Source: Atribacterota bacterium (GTDB lineage: Bacteria; Atribacterota; Phoenicimicrobiia; Phoenicimicrobiales; Phoenicimicrobiaceae). From it: DNA of 7,799 nucleotides. The stretch lies in NCBI GenBank assembly GCA_030666935.1, contig DAOUWX010000082.1, positions 1-7,799 on the forward strand. Reading direction: 5' to 3'. Shown in pieces: positions 1-6,330 of the stretch (the first letter of the stretch is position 1; each line of letters starts with the position of its first letter). Position numbers and translations under genes: made by a program. Under the pieces are notes generated by a model. That model made no database searches. It was not told the origin of the DNA and saw only the letters and a list, made by a program, of their open reading frames with translations.

Positions 1-702
1 AAGCTGGTTAGCTATCCCCAGAGCAAGACATCCATCAGTCCCCGGCCGGGGATTCAAGTATAAATTACTTTTATTTCCTGATTCATTTTCCCTAATATCT
101 ATGGTTATTAATTTTGCTCCCTTATCCACCGCCTTGTTTATATGATGCATCAAATGAATATTGGTATAGGCAGGATTTGAGCCCCACAATATTATCAATT
201 TTGAATTTTCTAAATCAGAAATCTTATTATGTTTTACTTCTCCATAAGTTAAATCAATCGCTTCCTGAGCGGCAGCATCACACAATCCGCCATAAGTGGA
301 AGTGAAGCCGCCAAACTGATACCAGAAACCATAAGCACAATTTTTCATCGCCCCTAAATTGGCAAATCTATTATAATATAAAACTGATTCCGGTCCATAC
401 TGCTCTTTTAGATCTTTAAGTTTTTTGTGAATTATATCTAAGGCCTGCTCCCAGCTAATTCTTTTAAATTTACCTTCCCCTCGCCTGCCAATTCTCTTCA
501 AAGGATATAATAATCTTTCCGGGCCATAGACCATATTTGGATAGCTCACTCCTTTAACGCATATCCTGCCTTGATTAACCGGACTATTGCGATTTCCTCT
601 AACTTTTACAACTTTCCCTTTTTCTGCCTTCACTTCCAACGAACATGACCCGAAACAATCCTTGGGACACACCGAACATACTAGGAGACGGTTCTCTGTC
701 AT
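1..702 (-). CDS. Molybdopterin oxidoreductase (DMSO reductase family), N-terminal part; runs off the window
   Basis: The frame is open from the ATG at 702-700 to the window edge, giving 234 residues without a stop; the family is usually 600-900 residues, so the C-terminal part lies outside. Residues 9-48 carry a [4Fe-4S] signature: Cys9, Cys12, Cys16 and Cys48, the last in GRICVKG. Then come a YGPERLLYPLKR segment (59-70), an SWEQALDII helix (83-91), an ILWGSNP strand (171-177) and an RPGTDGCLALG motif (219-229) typical of the bis-MGD cofactor fold. Cys141 in GGLCDAAA sits where family members carry the Mo ligand (Ser, Cys or Sec), so a Cys-ligated Mo (or W) is inferred. No twin-arginine signal is visible, so a cytoplasmic location is likely. 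The substrate cannot be told; formate, nitrate, polysulfide or others are possible. An in-frame TAA two codons upstream makes this the only usable ATG before Cys9. A weak AGAGGG ribosome site precedes it. Codons 2-7 fall within a REP-like repeat core. Confidence 0.9.
   Translation of the reverse strand, partial: MTENRLLVCSVCPKDCFGSCSLEVKAEKGKVVKVRGNRNSPVNQGRICVKGVSYPNMVYGPERLLYPLKRIGRRGEGKFKRISWEQALDIIHKKLKDLKEQYGPESVLYYNRFANLGAMKNCAYGFWYQFGGFTSTYGGLCDAAAQEAIDLTYGEVKHNKISDLENSKLIILWGSNPAYTNIHLMHHINKAVDKGAKLITIDIRENESGNKSNLYLNPRPGTDGCLALGIANQL
683..698 (-). repeat. Degenerate copy of the REP-like core, inside a coding start
   Basis: On the minus strand this reads CAGAGAACCGTCTCCT, a 15/16 match to the core CAGAGAACCGTCCCCT found in the five hairpins of this window. 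The flanking arms do not pair, so the hairpin is absent or lost. It encodes residues 2-7 of the molybdopterin oxidoreductase and points the same way as the copy at 735-750, with its start 52 bases away. Confidence 0.75.
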
Positions 703-723
703 TTTTTCTTAACCCTCTTTTCC

Positions 724-759
724 AAAAAAGGAACAGGGGACGGTTCTCTGTTCCTTTTT
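724..759 (-). terminator. REP-like hairpin of GGAACAG type, likely terminator of the RAYT gene
   Basis: GGAACAG (730-736) pairs with CTGTTCC (748-754) around the shared 11-base loop, which reads AGAACCGTCCC on the minus strand. A-runs and T-runs flank the stem (724-729 and 755-759) and extend the pairing. It starts 4 bases after the RAYT stop codon and is followed on the minus strand by six T, so it can act as a Rho-independent terminator as well as a repeat. The plus strand also ends in five T. Confidence 0.7.
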
Positions 760-762
760 CTA

Positions 763-1569
763 TTATATTTTATAAACTGTTGTTGCGCTAACTCCCAGAA
801 TATTTGCTATTCCTCGAATAGATAAACTGGAATTTAATTTTAAATAGCTGATTAAATTATTTCTATGGGATTGATGTTCTTTTCCTTTTAAATAAGATAA
901 TTCAAGATTATATTTTTCAAAATAATTTTGTAAATATTGTTTTGCTTCTCGTTCATTAATTAAACTTTGATTATATTTCTTGTCTTCTTCCTGCAATTCA
1001 ATAATATCACTTTTCCACTGTATATTCTGATGATGGTGTTGAATAAATAAATCAATTGCCCGTTCTTTATTGGGGGAAAATAAAGATAAAATACTTTTCC
1101 CATCAATTAAAAAGTCTTGATGAGATAATTCTTTAATGTATAAACAATAACTGCTCCAAGTATATTCTTTTAAATTTTTAACTATAAAAGCATTTAAAGG
1201 ATTGTTATGAATGTAACTCAGCACTGCTAATAAGTAATTCTCACTTTCAATGGGCTCACTTTTGTAACGGTCTTGAAAAAGGTGGCCAATCTGCTGATAT
1301 TTCTGATTAAAGTAGTTTACATAACTTACATTTATTCTTTTCATTACCCGTGAAATCTCTTCATTCTTTTCTTTAATCAATAAATGTACATGATTACTCA
1401 TTAAACAATATGCATAAAGCTCATATTCTCCTTTTTGTTTTACTTTTTTTAATATTTTTATAAATCTGAACCTATCCTCATCTTCTAAAAATATATCTTG
1501 TTTTCGATTTCCCCGAATCATAACATGATAAATATTTGTTGAACTTAATTTTCGAGCTTTTCTTGGCAT
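763..1569 (-). CDS. REP-associated tyrosine transposase (RAYT; Y1/HUH transposase)
   Basis: The 268-residue product begins with the RAYT signature (RKxR ... IYHVMIRGNRKQDIF, residues 3-27). The HUH metal motif is His60-x-His62 in LMSNHVHLLI. QDRYKSEPI (99-107) and NYLLAVLSYIHNNPLNA (111-127) follow; Tyr119 in YIHNNP is my candidate nucleophile, with Tyr112 as alternative. WSSY (138-141) is also typical. Known members cut and rejoin single-stranded REP hairpins and are usually single-copy domesticated genes. The C-terminus (about 247-268, LSIRGIANILGVSATTVYKI) looks like a helix-turn-helix and probably adds DNA binding. The ATG at 1569 has a modest GGGAAG site 9 bases upstream. The gene is intact, with no frameshift. 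It has repeats on both sides and no TnpB partner, which argues against an ordinary IS200/IS605 element. Confidence 0.93.
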   Translation of the reverse strand: MPRKARKLSSTNIYHVMIRGNRKQDIFLEDEDRFRFIKILKKVKQKGEYELYAYCLMSNHVHLLIKEKNEEISRVMKRINVSYVNYFNQKYQQIGHLFQDRYKSEPIESENYLLAVLSYIHNNPLNAFIVKNLKEYTWSSYCLYIKELSHQDFLIDGKSILSLFSPNKERAIDLFIQHHHQNIQWKSDIIELQEEDKKYNQSLINEREAKQYLQNYFEKYNLELSYLKGKEHQSHRNNLISYLKLNSSLSIRGIANILGVSATTVYKI

Positions 1570-1633
1570 AACAACTTACTTCCCGTATATAATAGATTTT
1601 TTAAAAATATTATAACATATTATTTAAATATTA

Positions 1634-1658
1634 GGAACAGAGAACCGTCCCCTGTTTT
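1634..1658. repeat. REP-like hairpin, GGAACAG type
   Basis: The core is on the plus strand. AACAG (1636-1640) pairs with CTGTT (1652-1656), and the outer GG (1634-1635) can wobble-pair with TT (1657-1658). The loop AGAACCGTCCC is identical to the other copies. It lies upstream of the RAYT, inverted relative to the copy at 730-754. On the plus strand it runs into seven or more T (from 1655), so it could also stop plus-strand transcripts. The right arm has lost its CC. Confidence 0.8.
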
Positions 1659-1663
1659 TTTCT

Positions 1664-1696
1664 AAATGCACCAGAGAACCGTCCCCTGGTGCATTT
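1664..1696. repeat. REP-like hairpin, GCACCAG type, at the end of the ABC operon
   Basis: AAATGCACCAG (1664-1674) pairs perfectly with CTGGTGCATTT (1686-1696) around the 11-base loop AGAACCGTCCC. The stem directly abuts the stop codon of the upstream BmrD-like gene (1697-1699), with no spacer. On the minus strand only three T follow, so termination here may be weak. With the neighbour at 1634-1658, centred about 34 bases away, it forms a tandem doublet in the same orientation but with the other stem type. Confidence 0.85.
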
Positions 1697-3754
1697 TTAA
1701 GTTTTTAGGTATTGGAATTTGTATAGTTCGAAGTAGTAGCCCTTTTGGGTAAGTAATTGGGAGTGACTACCGCTTTCTACGATCTTACCTTTACTCATAA
1801 CATATATTCTATCAACATCCTGAATAGTGGACAAGCGATGGGCGATGGCGATACTGCTCCTATCTTTCATAATCTTCTTTATGGCATCCTGAATAAGATA
1901 TTCAGTCTCACTGTCAATGCTGCTGGTGGCCTCGTCAAGAATGAGTATCCTGGGTTCTTTGGCCAGTGCCCTCGCAAAGGCGACGAGCTGCCTCTGGCCG
2001 GTAGAAAGATTTGAACCTCCTTCAGATACAATATTCCCATATTTTTTCTTCAATTTACTGATAAAATTGTGGGCATTAACATATTTTGCATATTCGATCA
2101 TCCTATTATCCTCTACCTCATTGTTAAGGATAATATTATATTTAATATCTCCGGCAAACATAAAAACATCCTGCAGAACTAATCCGAAATAGCTTCTTAA
2201 AACTTTTAAATCCATCTCTTTTATGTTAATTCCATCAATTAAAATTTCCCCCTCGGTAGGGTCATAGAATCTTAAAAGAAGATTTATCAAAGTTGTCTTC
2301 CCTGCCCCTGTTGCTCCTACAAAGGCTACCGATTCATTCGGTTCAACTACAAAAGAGACATTATCAATAACTTTCTCATCTCTCTTATATTCAAAAGAGA
2401 CATTTCTGAACTCTACCCTTCCTTCTATTTTATCGGGATATTTAGAACTCCTGGGAGAATGTATTTTGTCATCCTCATCAAAAAGCAGAAATATTCGTTC
2501 CGATGAAGCCATAGCGGACTGTAATATATTATATCTTTCAGAGAAATCAAATATGGGCCTAAAAAGCATATGGATATAAGATATAAAGGCAATAAGCACC
2601 CCCAGGGAAATTTCTCCCCCCAGTACTCCTTTTCCTCCAAAATATATTATTGTACCCAAGGTAAAATAAGATAAAACATCAATTAATGGTCTGAATATGG
2701 CAAATATTAACAGTTGATGCATATTGGCCTTATAATAATTTGTACCAATTTTATTAAATTCATCTTCAGATCTGCCCTCTTGATTGAAAGTCTGAATCAG
2801 TAAAACTCCCGATATTGCTTCTGATAAAAAGCTATTCACTTTGGCCAGGGCGATTCTCACTTTTCCGTAGGCCTCCCGGGCATATTTTTGGAAAAAGTAG
2901 AGCATAATGATAATTACGGGAATAAGTATAAATATTGTTAGGCTTAATTGGGTTGATAGTCTAAATATAACAATAAGTATGCCTATCACCATAATAAAAT
3001 CTTTGGCGGAATAAACAAAGACATCAGTAAACATCTCTCTTAAGGCATCAACATCATTGGTTAGCCTGGTTACCAGCCTTCCTATGGGATTATTATTAAA
3101 AAAGTTTAGAGAAAGAGACATTAAATATCTTACCAGGTTACTCCTTAGGTCATACATCACCCTTTCACTAACCACAGCCATCATAACTACCTGGAAATAA
3201 TTGAAAATAAAAGATACCAGAAGAAGCCCCACATATAAGAGGGCAAATAATTTTACCATTTTTAAATCATCATATCTTAAGATTTTAATATTATCCGGAG
3301 ATATCTTCTGCATTTCGGAATAAGGAATAAAACTACCTTTATCTGTCTTGATGATACTAAGTTGATATTGCTTTAACTTATCCAGCCCTTCTTCATCTTT
3401 AATCATTAAATATTTTTCCGGCAGGATAAGCGAATCCTTCTGCAGTTCCAAGTATTCATCTTTATTCAGCAGGTTTGAGGGGATAAAGATGATATTATCA
3501 GACTTGACCCGATAGGCTTTATATCGATCGGTAATTTCAGCCGTCTTGTCATTAAGGATTATCTTTAGATAACTTCTTTCAATATAATTATCCACCACAT
3601 TTTTGGTAATTAAGGGAAGGGCAATCTGTATGCCGCTTATAGCCAGGATAAGAATGAATATGATTAAAATCTTCCCGCCATAAGGCTTTCCATATTGCCA
3701 TAATTTAGAAAATATTTTTCTGTCCAGACCGGAATATAATTTTTCTTCTTTCAT
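1697..3754 (-). CDS. Heterodimeric ABC exporter subunit, BmrD/YheH-like (catalytically intact half)
   Basis: The 685 residues form a fused exporter half: six membrane helices (TM1 about 28-48, TM2 168-188, TM3/TM4 250-289, TM5/TM6 355-402) and an ATPase domain from about 445. The ATPase motifs are Walker A GATGAGKTT (480-488), Gln528 in the Q-loop, signature LSTGQ (583-587, not the usual LSGGQ), Walker B ILILDEA with catalytic Glu608, and His639 in the H-loop. About 105 residues (59-165) are inserted between TM1 and TM2 and should face outside. This resembles the extracellular domain of Bacillus BmrD and explains the length over the usual 580-600. It starts 2 bases after the upstream partner's stop, so translation is probably coupled; a GGAAGAA stretch inside the partner's last codons may serve as ribosome site. 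With the partner it should pump lipophilic compounds or lipids out across the membrane; the substrate is unknown. Confidence 0.92.
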   Translation of the reverse strand: MKEEKLYSGLDRKIFSKLWQYGKPYGGKILIIFILILAISGIQIALPLITKNVVDNYIERSYLKIILNDKTAEITDRYKAYRVKSDNIIFIPSNLLNKDEYLELQKDSLILPEKYLMIKDEEGLDKLKQYQLSIIKTDKGSFIPYSEMQKISPDNIKILRYDDLKMVKLFALLYVGLLLVSFIFNYFQVVMMAVVSERVMYDLRSNLVRYLMSLSLNFFNNNPIGRLVTRLTNDVDALREMFTDVFVYSAKDFIMVIGILIVIFRLSTQLSLTIFILIPVIIIMLYFFQKYAREAYGKVRIALAKVNSFLSEAISGVLLIQTFNQEGRSEDEFNKIGTNYYKANMHQLLIFAIFRPLIDVLSYFTLGTIIYFGGKGVLGGEISLGVLIAFISYIHMLFRPIFDFSERYNILQSAMASSERIFLLFDEDDKIHSPRSSKYPDKIEGRVEFRNVSFEYKRDEKVIDNVSFVVEPNESVAFVGATGAGKTTLINLLLRFYDPTEGEILIDGINIKEMDLKVLRSYFGLVLQDVFMFAGDIKYNIILNNEVEDNRMIEYAKYVNAHNFISKLKKKYGNIVSEGGSNLSTGQRQLVAFARALAKEPRILILDEATSSIDSETEYLIQDAIKKIMKDRSSIAIAHRLSTIQDVDRIYVMSKGKIVESGSHSQLLTQKGYYFELYKFQYLKT

Positions 3755-3756
3755 CT

Positions 3757-5487
3757 TTATTCTTCCAATTTTTGTATTTTATAAATACTTTTGTATATCT
3801 CAGATTTTTTAATCAATTCTCGATGGGTGCCGCTGCTTTCAACTCTTCCCTTATCCAGTACAAATATATTATCTGCTTTTATAAATGAAGATATGCGGTG
3901 TGATATTACAATGGTAGTAATACCTTTAGAATAGATTCCTAAATTCCGGATAATCTCCTTTTCGGTATTGGTATCCACTGAACTTAAGGCATCATCAAGG
4001 ATAAGTATTCGGGGTCTTCTGATAATCGCCCGGGCAATGCACAATCTCTGCTTTTGACCCCCGGATAAGGTTACTCCCTTCTCCCCCACCACTGTTTTAT
4101 ACTGATACTTTAATTCCATTATATTCTTATGTATCGAAGCAACCTTGCAAGCCTCCGTTATCTCCTCCAAAGTGGCATCAGGTTTACCAAATCTGACATT
4201 GTCTTCTATAGTGTCGGAGAAAAGAAAAGAATCCTGAGGGATATATCCTATACTATCCCTTACTGCTGCTATCTTTATCTTCTTGTAATCTATAGAATCG
4301 TAAAATATTCTCCCCTTCTGGGGTTCAATAATTCTTAAAATTAATCTGGCTATTATGCTTTTCCCGGAACCTATTCCCCCGCATATCCCTATATACTGTC
4401 CCTCTTTTATATCAATATTTACGTTATCCAGAACAGCCTGTTCCCCATAAGAAAAGTAAATGTTCTCCAGTTTTATGCTGCCTTCTACGGGATGATACTC
4501 TGCACGAGGGGAATCATGAATATCCGGCTTCTCTTCAAGGAGTTCAAGTATACGTTTATAAGAGGCATTCCCCCGCTGGTATACATTGGTTACCATTCCT
4601 ACTGCCATCATAGGCCAAACAATAATCCCCATATAGGAAAGGAAGGCAACTAATTCACCGGTAGTAAGCTCATTAAGGATAACTTGCTGGCCTCCTACCA
4701 AGAGTATTATCGCCATGCCAATTTCGGCAAATAAAAATATCAAGGGAAACATAGTTCCCCAAATTTTAATAAGAGAAATATTTTTCCCCAGATATTCCTG
4801 GCTTAATTTATCAAAGTTCTTAGATTCAGGTTCTTCCTGCTGAAATGCCTGAATAATCTTTATCCCGGATATCATTTCCCGCACTTTTTCAGTCAACAGG
4901 GAAAATGACTCCTGCACACTTTTAAATTTTCTGAATAATATCTTTACAAAAAATAATGATATAAGGGAAATTACGGGTAAGGGAATCATTGCATAAAGGG
5001 TAAGCTTTGTATTAAGAGTTAACATAAATGCGAGAGTGGCAAAAAAAAGGAATACGGCGTCAAAGCCGGCAATAACTCCGAAGGCACAAGCCCTTCTTAC
5101 TGCAGTCATATCATTGGTCATGTGGGCCATAATATCTCCAATCTTCGTTCTGGTAAAAAAAGAATTGGAGAGCAAAAGCAGATGTTTAAACAGTCTGTTC
5201 TTAAAATCCATTTCGATAAAATGGGACATTCCGATAATGATCATTCGCCAAAAAAACCTAAAAATTCCGATGGCTATTGCCAGGGCAAAGATTAAGAGAG
5301 TAAGTTTCGTAAGATAAGAATAATTATTCCCGGAGGCGGAGTAAATGGTGATAATATAATCTATCGCTCGTTGAACAATACGTGGGGCAATAAGCTGGGC
5401 GATATCCACTGCCACCAGCATAAGAAATCCAAAAAGCATCTTAAGGGGGGCTTTTTTATAGTAAGAAATAATTAATTTAATTAACAT
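3757..5487 (-). CDS. Heterodimeric ABC exporter subunit, BmrC/YheI-like (half with degenerate Walker B)
   Basis: The 576 residues from the ATG at 5487 form a membrane domain (helices near 17-37, 63-85, 137-157, 160-182, 240-265, 277-300) and an ATPase domain. The motifs are Walker A GGIGSGKS (370-377), Gln418 in the Q-loop, a canonical LSGGQ signature (474-478), Walker B ILILDDA with Asp499 where the catalytic Glu belongs, and His530 in the H-loop. The Asp matches the degenerate site known in BmrC and TM287. In the dimer, this subunit's LSGGQ should complete the working site of the downstream partner. The frame can be extended 13 codons to a TTG at 5526. I prefer the ATG because that TTG is part of a consensus -35 box, has no ribosome site, and homologous exporters begin close to a MLxKLxxYYKK start. 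The ATG also lacks a Shine-Dalgarno sequence, which fits a leaderless or near-leaderless mRNA. Confidence 0.92.
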   Translation of the reverse strand: MLIKLIISYYKKAPLKMLFGFLMLVAVDIAQLIAPRIVQRAIDYIITIYSASGNNYSYLTKLTLLIFALAIAIGIFRFFWRMIIIGMSHFIEMDFKNRLFKHLLLLSNSFFTRTKIGDIMAHMTNDMTAVRRACAFGVIAGFDAVFLFFATLAFMLTLNTKLTLYAMIPLPVISLISLFFVKILFRKFKSVQESFSLLTEKVREMISGIKIIQAFQQEEPESKNFDKLSQEYLGKNISLIKIWGTMFPLIFLFAEIGMAIILLVGGQQVILNELTTGELVAFLSYMGIIVWPMMAVGMVTNVYQRGNASYKRILELLEEKPDIHDSPRAEYHPVEGSIKLENIYFSYGEQAVLDNVNIDIKEGQYIGICGGIGSGKSIIARLILRIIEPQKGRIFYDSIDYKKIKIAAVRDSIGYIPQDSFLFSDTIEDNVRFGKPDATLEEITEACKVASIHKNIMELKYQYKTVVGEKGVTLSGGQKQRLCIARAIIRRPRILILDDALSSVDTNTEKEIIRNLGIYSKGITTIVISHRISSFIKADNIFVLDKGRVESSGTHRELIKKSEIYKSIYKIQKLEE

Positions 5488-5493
5488 GGTTTT

Positions 5494-5526
5494 ATTATAA
5501 TATACTTCGGTTAATGTCCTTGTCAA
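5494..5526 (-). promoter_or_regulatory. SigmaA-type promoter of the ABC exporter operon, touching the start codon
   Basis: The minus strand has a perfect TTGACA at 5526-5521. Overlapping -10 candidates follow: TATATT (spacer 16), TATTAT at 5502-5497 (spacer 18) and TATAAT at 5499-5494 (spacer 21). With the latter two, transcription would begin 0 to about 4 bases from the ATG at 5487, leaving essentially no leader. Confidence 0.6.
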
Positions 5527-5540
5527 TTAAAAAAGATGGT

Positions 5541-5558
5541 GGGATAAGGAGGGATAAG
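5541..5558 (-). repeat. Tandem octamer CTTATCCC upstream of the ABC promoter
   Basis: On the minus strand CTTATCCC occurs twice (5558-5551 and 5548-5541) with a 2-base spacer, a 10-base period. It ends 14 bases upstream of the -35 box. One helical turn between copies is what a regulator binding the same face would need. The role is inferred; it could also be chance in a low-complexity stretch. Confidence 0.35.
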
Positions 5559-5601
5559 AATAAAAAAAGGGGGGAGTAATTTCCCCCCTTTTTTTATTCT
5601 T
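5556..5601 (-). terminator. Strong hairpin terminator after the TPR gene, symmetrical on both strands
   Basis: Positions 5556-5574 pair without mismatch with 5583-5601: a 19-base-pair stem made of six G-C pairs at the top, seven A-T pairs, then a mixed base, with an 8-base loop. It follows the TPR stop codon directly. Read on the minus strand, C6 is followed by T7, a classic Rho-independent terminator; the A7/T7 symmetry lets it work on either strand. It separates the TPR gene from the ABC operon. Confidence 0.9.
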
Positions 5602-6330
5602 TTACAAATCTTCTAACATTTCTTTTGCTAGTTTACTAAAGAAGGGTTCATCACCCATGATTGCCTTCTCTAATAAAGGTTTTGCTTCATCCTTTTTTCT
5701 TCTATCTATCAGCAATTCTGCATAATAAACCAAACCTTCAGGATCATCAGGAAAGTATTTATGATGTTCCTCAAAATATTTCTCTGCTCTTTTCTTGTTT
5801 CTCAAGGGAAAAGGAAGTTGATGCCAGAATCGTCCTATAGCCAACATCGGACCTCCTATATCATACATTTTATCTATGTCATAAGCTTTATAAAAAGCAT
5901 CTTGAGTGCTCCCTTTTAATCCTTCTTTTAAAGCCTTGAGTATACTGACTCCATCAGAGTAAGTTCCTGCACTAAGTCCAAAATAATAGTGTCCCTCAAT
6001 TTTCTCAGGTTCAAGTTCCTTGGCTTTTTCTGCATACTCCATCCCTTTTTTCCCATACTCTGCACAAATGTCTTTCCATCCTTCATGCTCTCCTTCAAGA
6101 GCATGGTCAGCATACTCTCGATGGGCACGGGCACATTTCCAGTTGGCTTCATAACTGTCTGGATTGGCTTCCACCGCCTCGATATAGAGAGGTATTGATT
6201 CCAGTATACTGGCTATATCTCCTTTTTCAAAAAGTGTATCACCTTCTACAAGGGAATCCTCAGCCATTGAAACAAAGTGGAAAGAAAACAAGAACATACA
6301 AACAAGAACATACAAAAAAATTCTCTTCAT
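5602..6330 (-). CDS. Secreted TPR-repeat protein, possibly TatT-like
   Basis: The 242-residue product starts with a signal peptide: KR, a hydrophobic core (4-20) and a likely cleavage after SMA (residue 23). It has no lipobox, so a periplasmic or extracytoplasmic soluble protein is expected. TPR-like helix pairs can be seen at about 28-75 (with LYIEAVEANPDSYEANW), 92-125 (AEKAKELEPEKIEGHYYFGL) and 178-225 (AEKYFEEHHKYFPDDPEGL ... AKPLLEKAI). A GGPMLAIGRFWHQLP segment (159-173) resembles the TPR family that includes TRAP-transporter TatT components, but no TRAP genes are nearby, so I give no function beyond protein-protein interaction. The ATG at 6330 has a strong AGGAGG (6338-6343) 7 bases upstream. 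The gene appears monocistronic, with its own promoter region and terminator. The signal-peptide codons contain a 14-base tandem duplication. Confidence 0.85.
   Translation of the reverse strand: MKRIFLYVLVCMFLFSFHFVSMAEDSLVEGDTLFEKGDIASILESIPLYIEAVEANPDSYEANWKCARAHREYADHALEGEHEGWKDICAEYGKKGMEYAEKAKELEPEKIEGHYYFGLSAGTYSDGVSILKALKEGLKGSTQDAFYKAYDIDKMYDIGGPMLAIGRFWHQLPFPLRNKKRAEKYFEEHHKYFPDDPEGLVYYAELLIDRRKKDEAKPLLEKAIMGDEPFFSKLAKEMLEDL
6286..6316 (-). repeat. 14-base tandem duplication in signal-peptide codons
   Basis: A run with exact period 14 covers 31 bases; on the minus strand the unit is TTGTATGTTCTTGT, twice. Because 14 is not a multiple of 3, the copies encode different hydrophobic residues (LYVLV and CMFLF), both suitable for a signal-peptide core. 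Loss or gain of one unit would shift the frame. Confidence 0.85.

Larger units (their letters stand above)
683..1696. mobile_element. RAYT with two REP-like repeats on each side
   Basis: The transposase gene is enclosed by repeat cores at 683-698 and 730-754 on one side and at 1634-1658 and 1664-1696 on the other. The two left copies have the core on the minus strand and the two right copies on the plus strand, so the whole has inverted symmetry. No TnpB gene and no target-site duplication are obvious. The arrangement matches the known association of RAYT genes with clustered, inverted REP sequences; the outer boundaries are my inference. Confidence 0.7.

Noticed and set aside
114..305. Open frame on the plus strand, 63 codons
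   Set aside because: It lies opposite the molybdopterin oxidoreductase, has no ribosome site and resembles no family; a shadow of the real gene.
763..1569. Ordinary IS200/IS605 insertion sequence
   Set aside because: The protein is the longer RAYT type with a C-terminal helix-turn-helix, there is no TnpB, and many dispersed hairpins match its flanks.
1591..1633. Promoter for the RAYT (TATAAT-like boxes)
   Set aside because: The stretch is so AT-rich that several -10 matches occur, none with a -35 box; not supportable as a specific site.
1757..2192. Two overlapping plus-strand open frames
   Set aside because: Both are antisense to the conserved ATPase domain of the BmrD-like subunit, and their residues mirror its motifs.
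5036..5317. Plus-strand open frame, 93 codons
   Set aside because: It is antisense to membrane helices of the BmrC-like subunit, with no start signals.
5928..6198. Open frames on both strands inside the TPR gene
   Set aside because: They are alternate frames of a gene with a good signal peptide, ribosome site and terminator.
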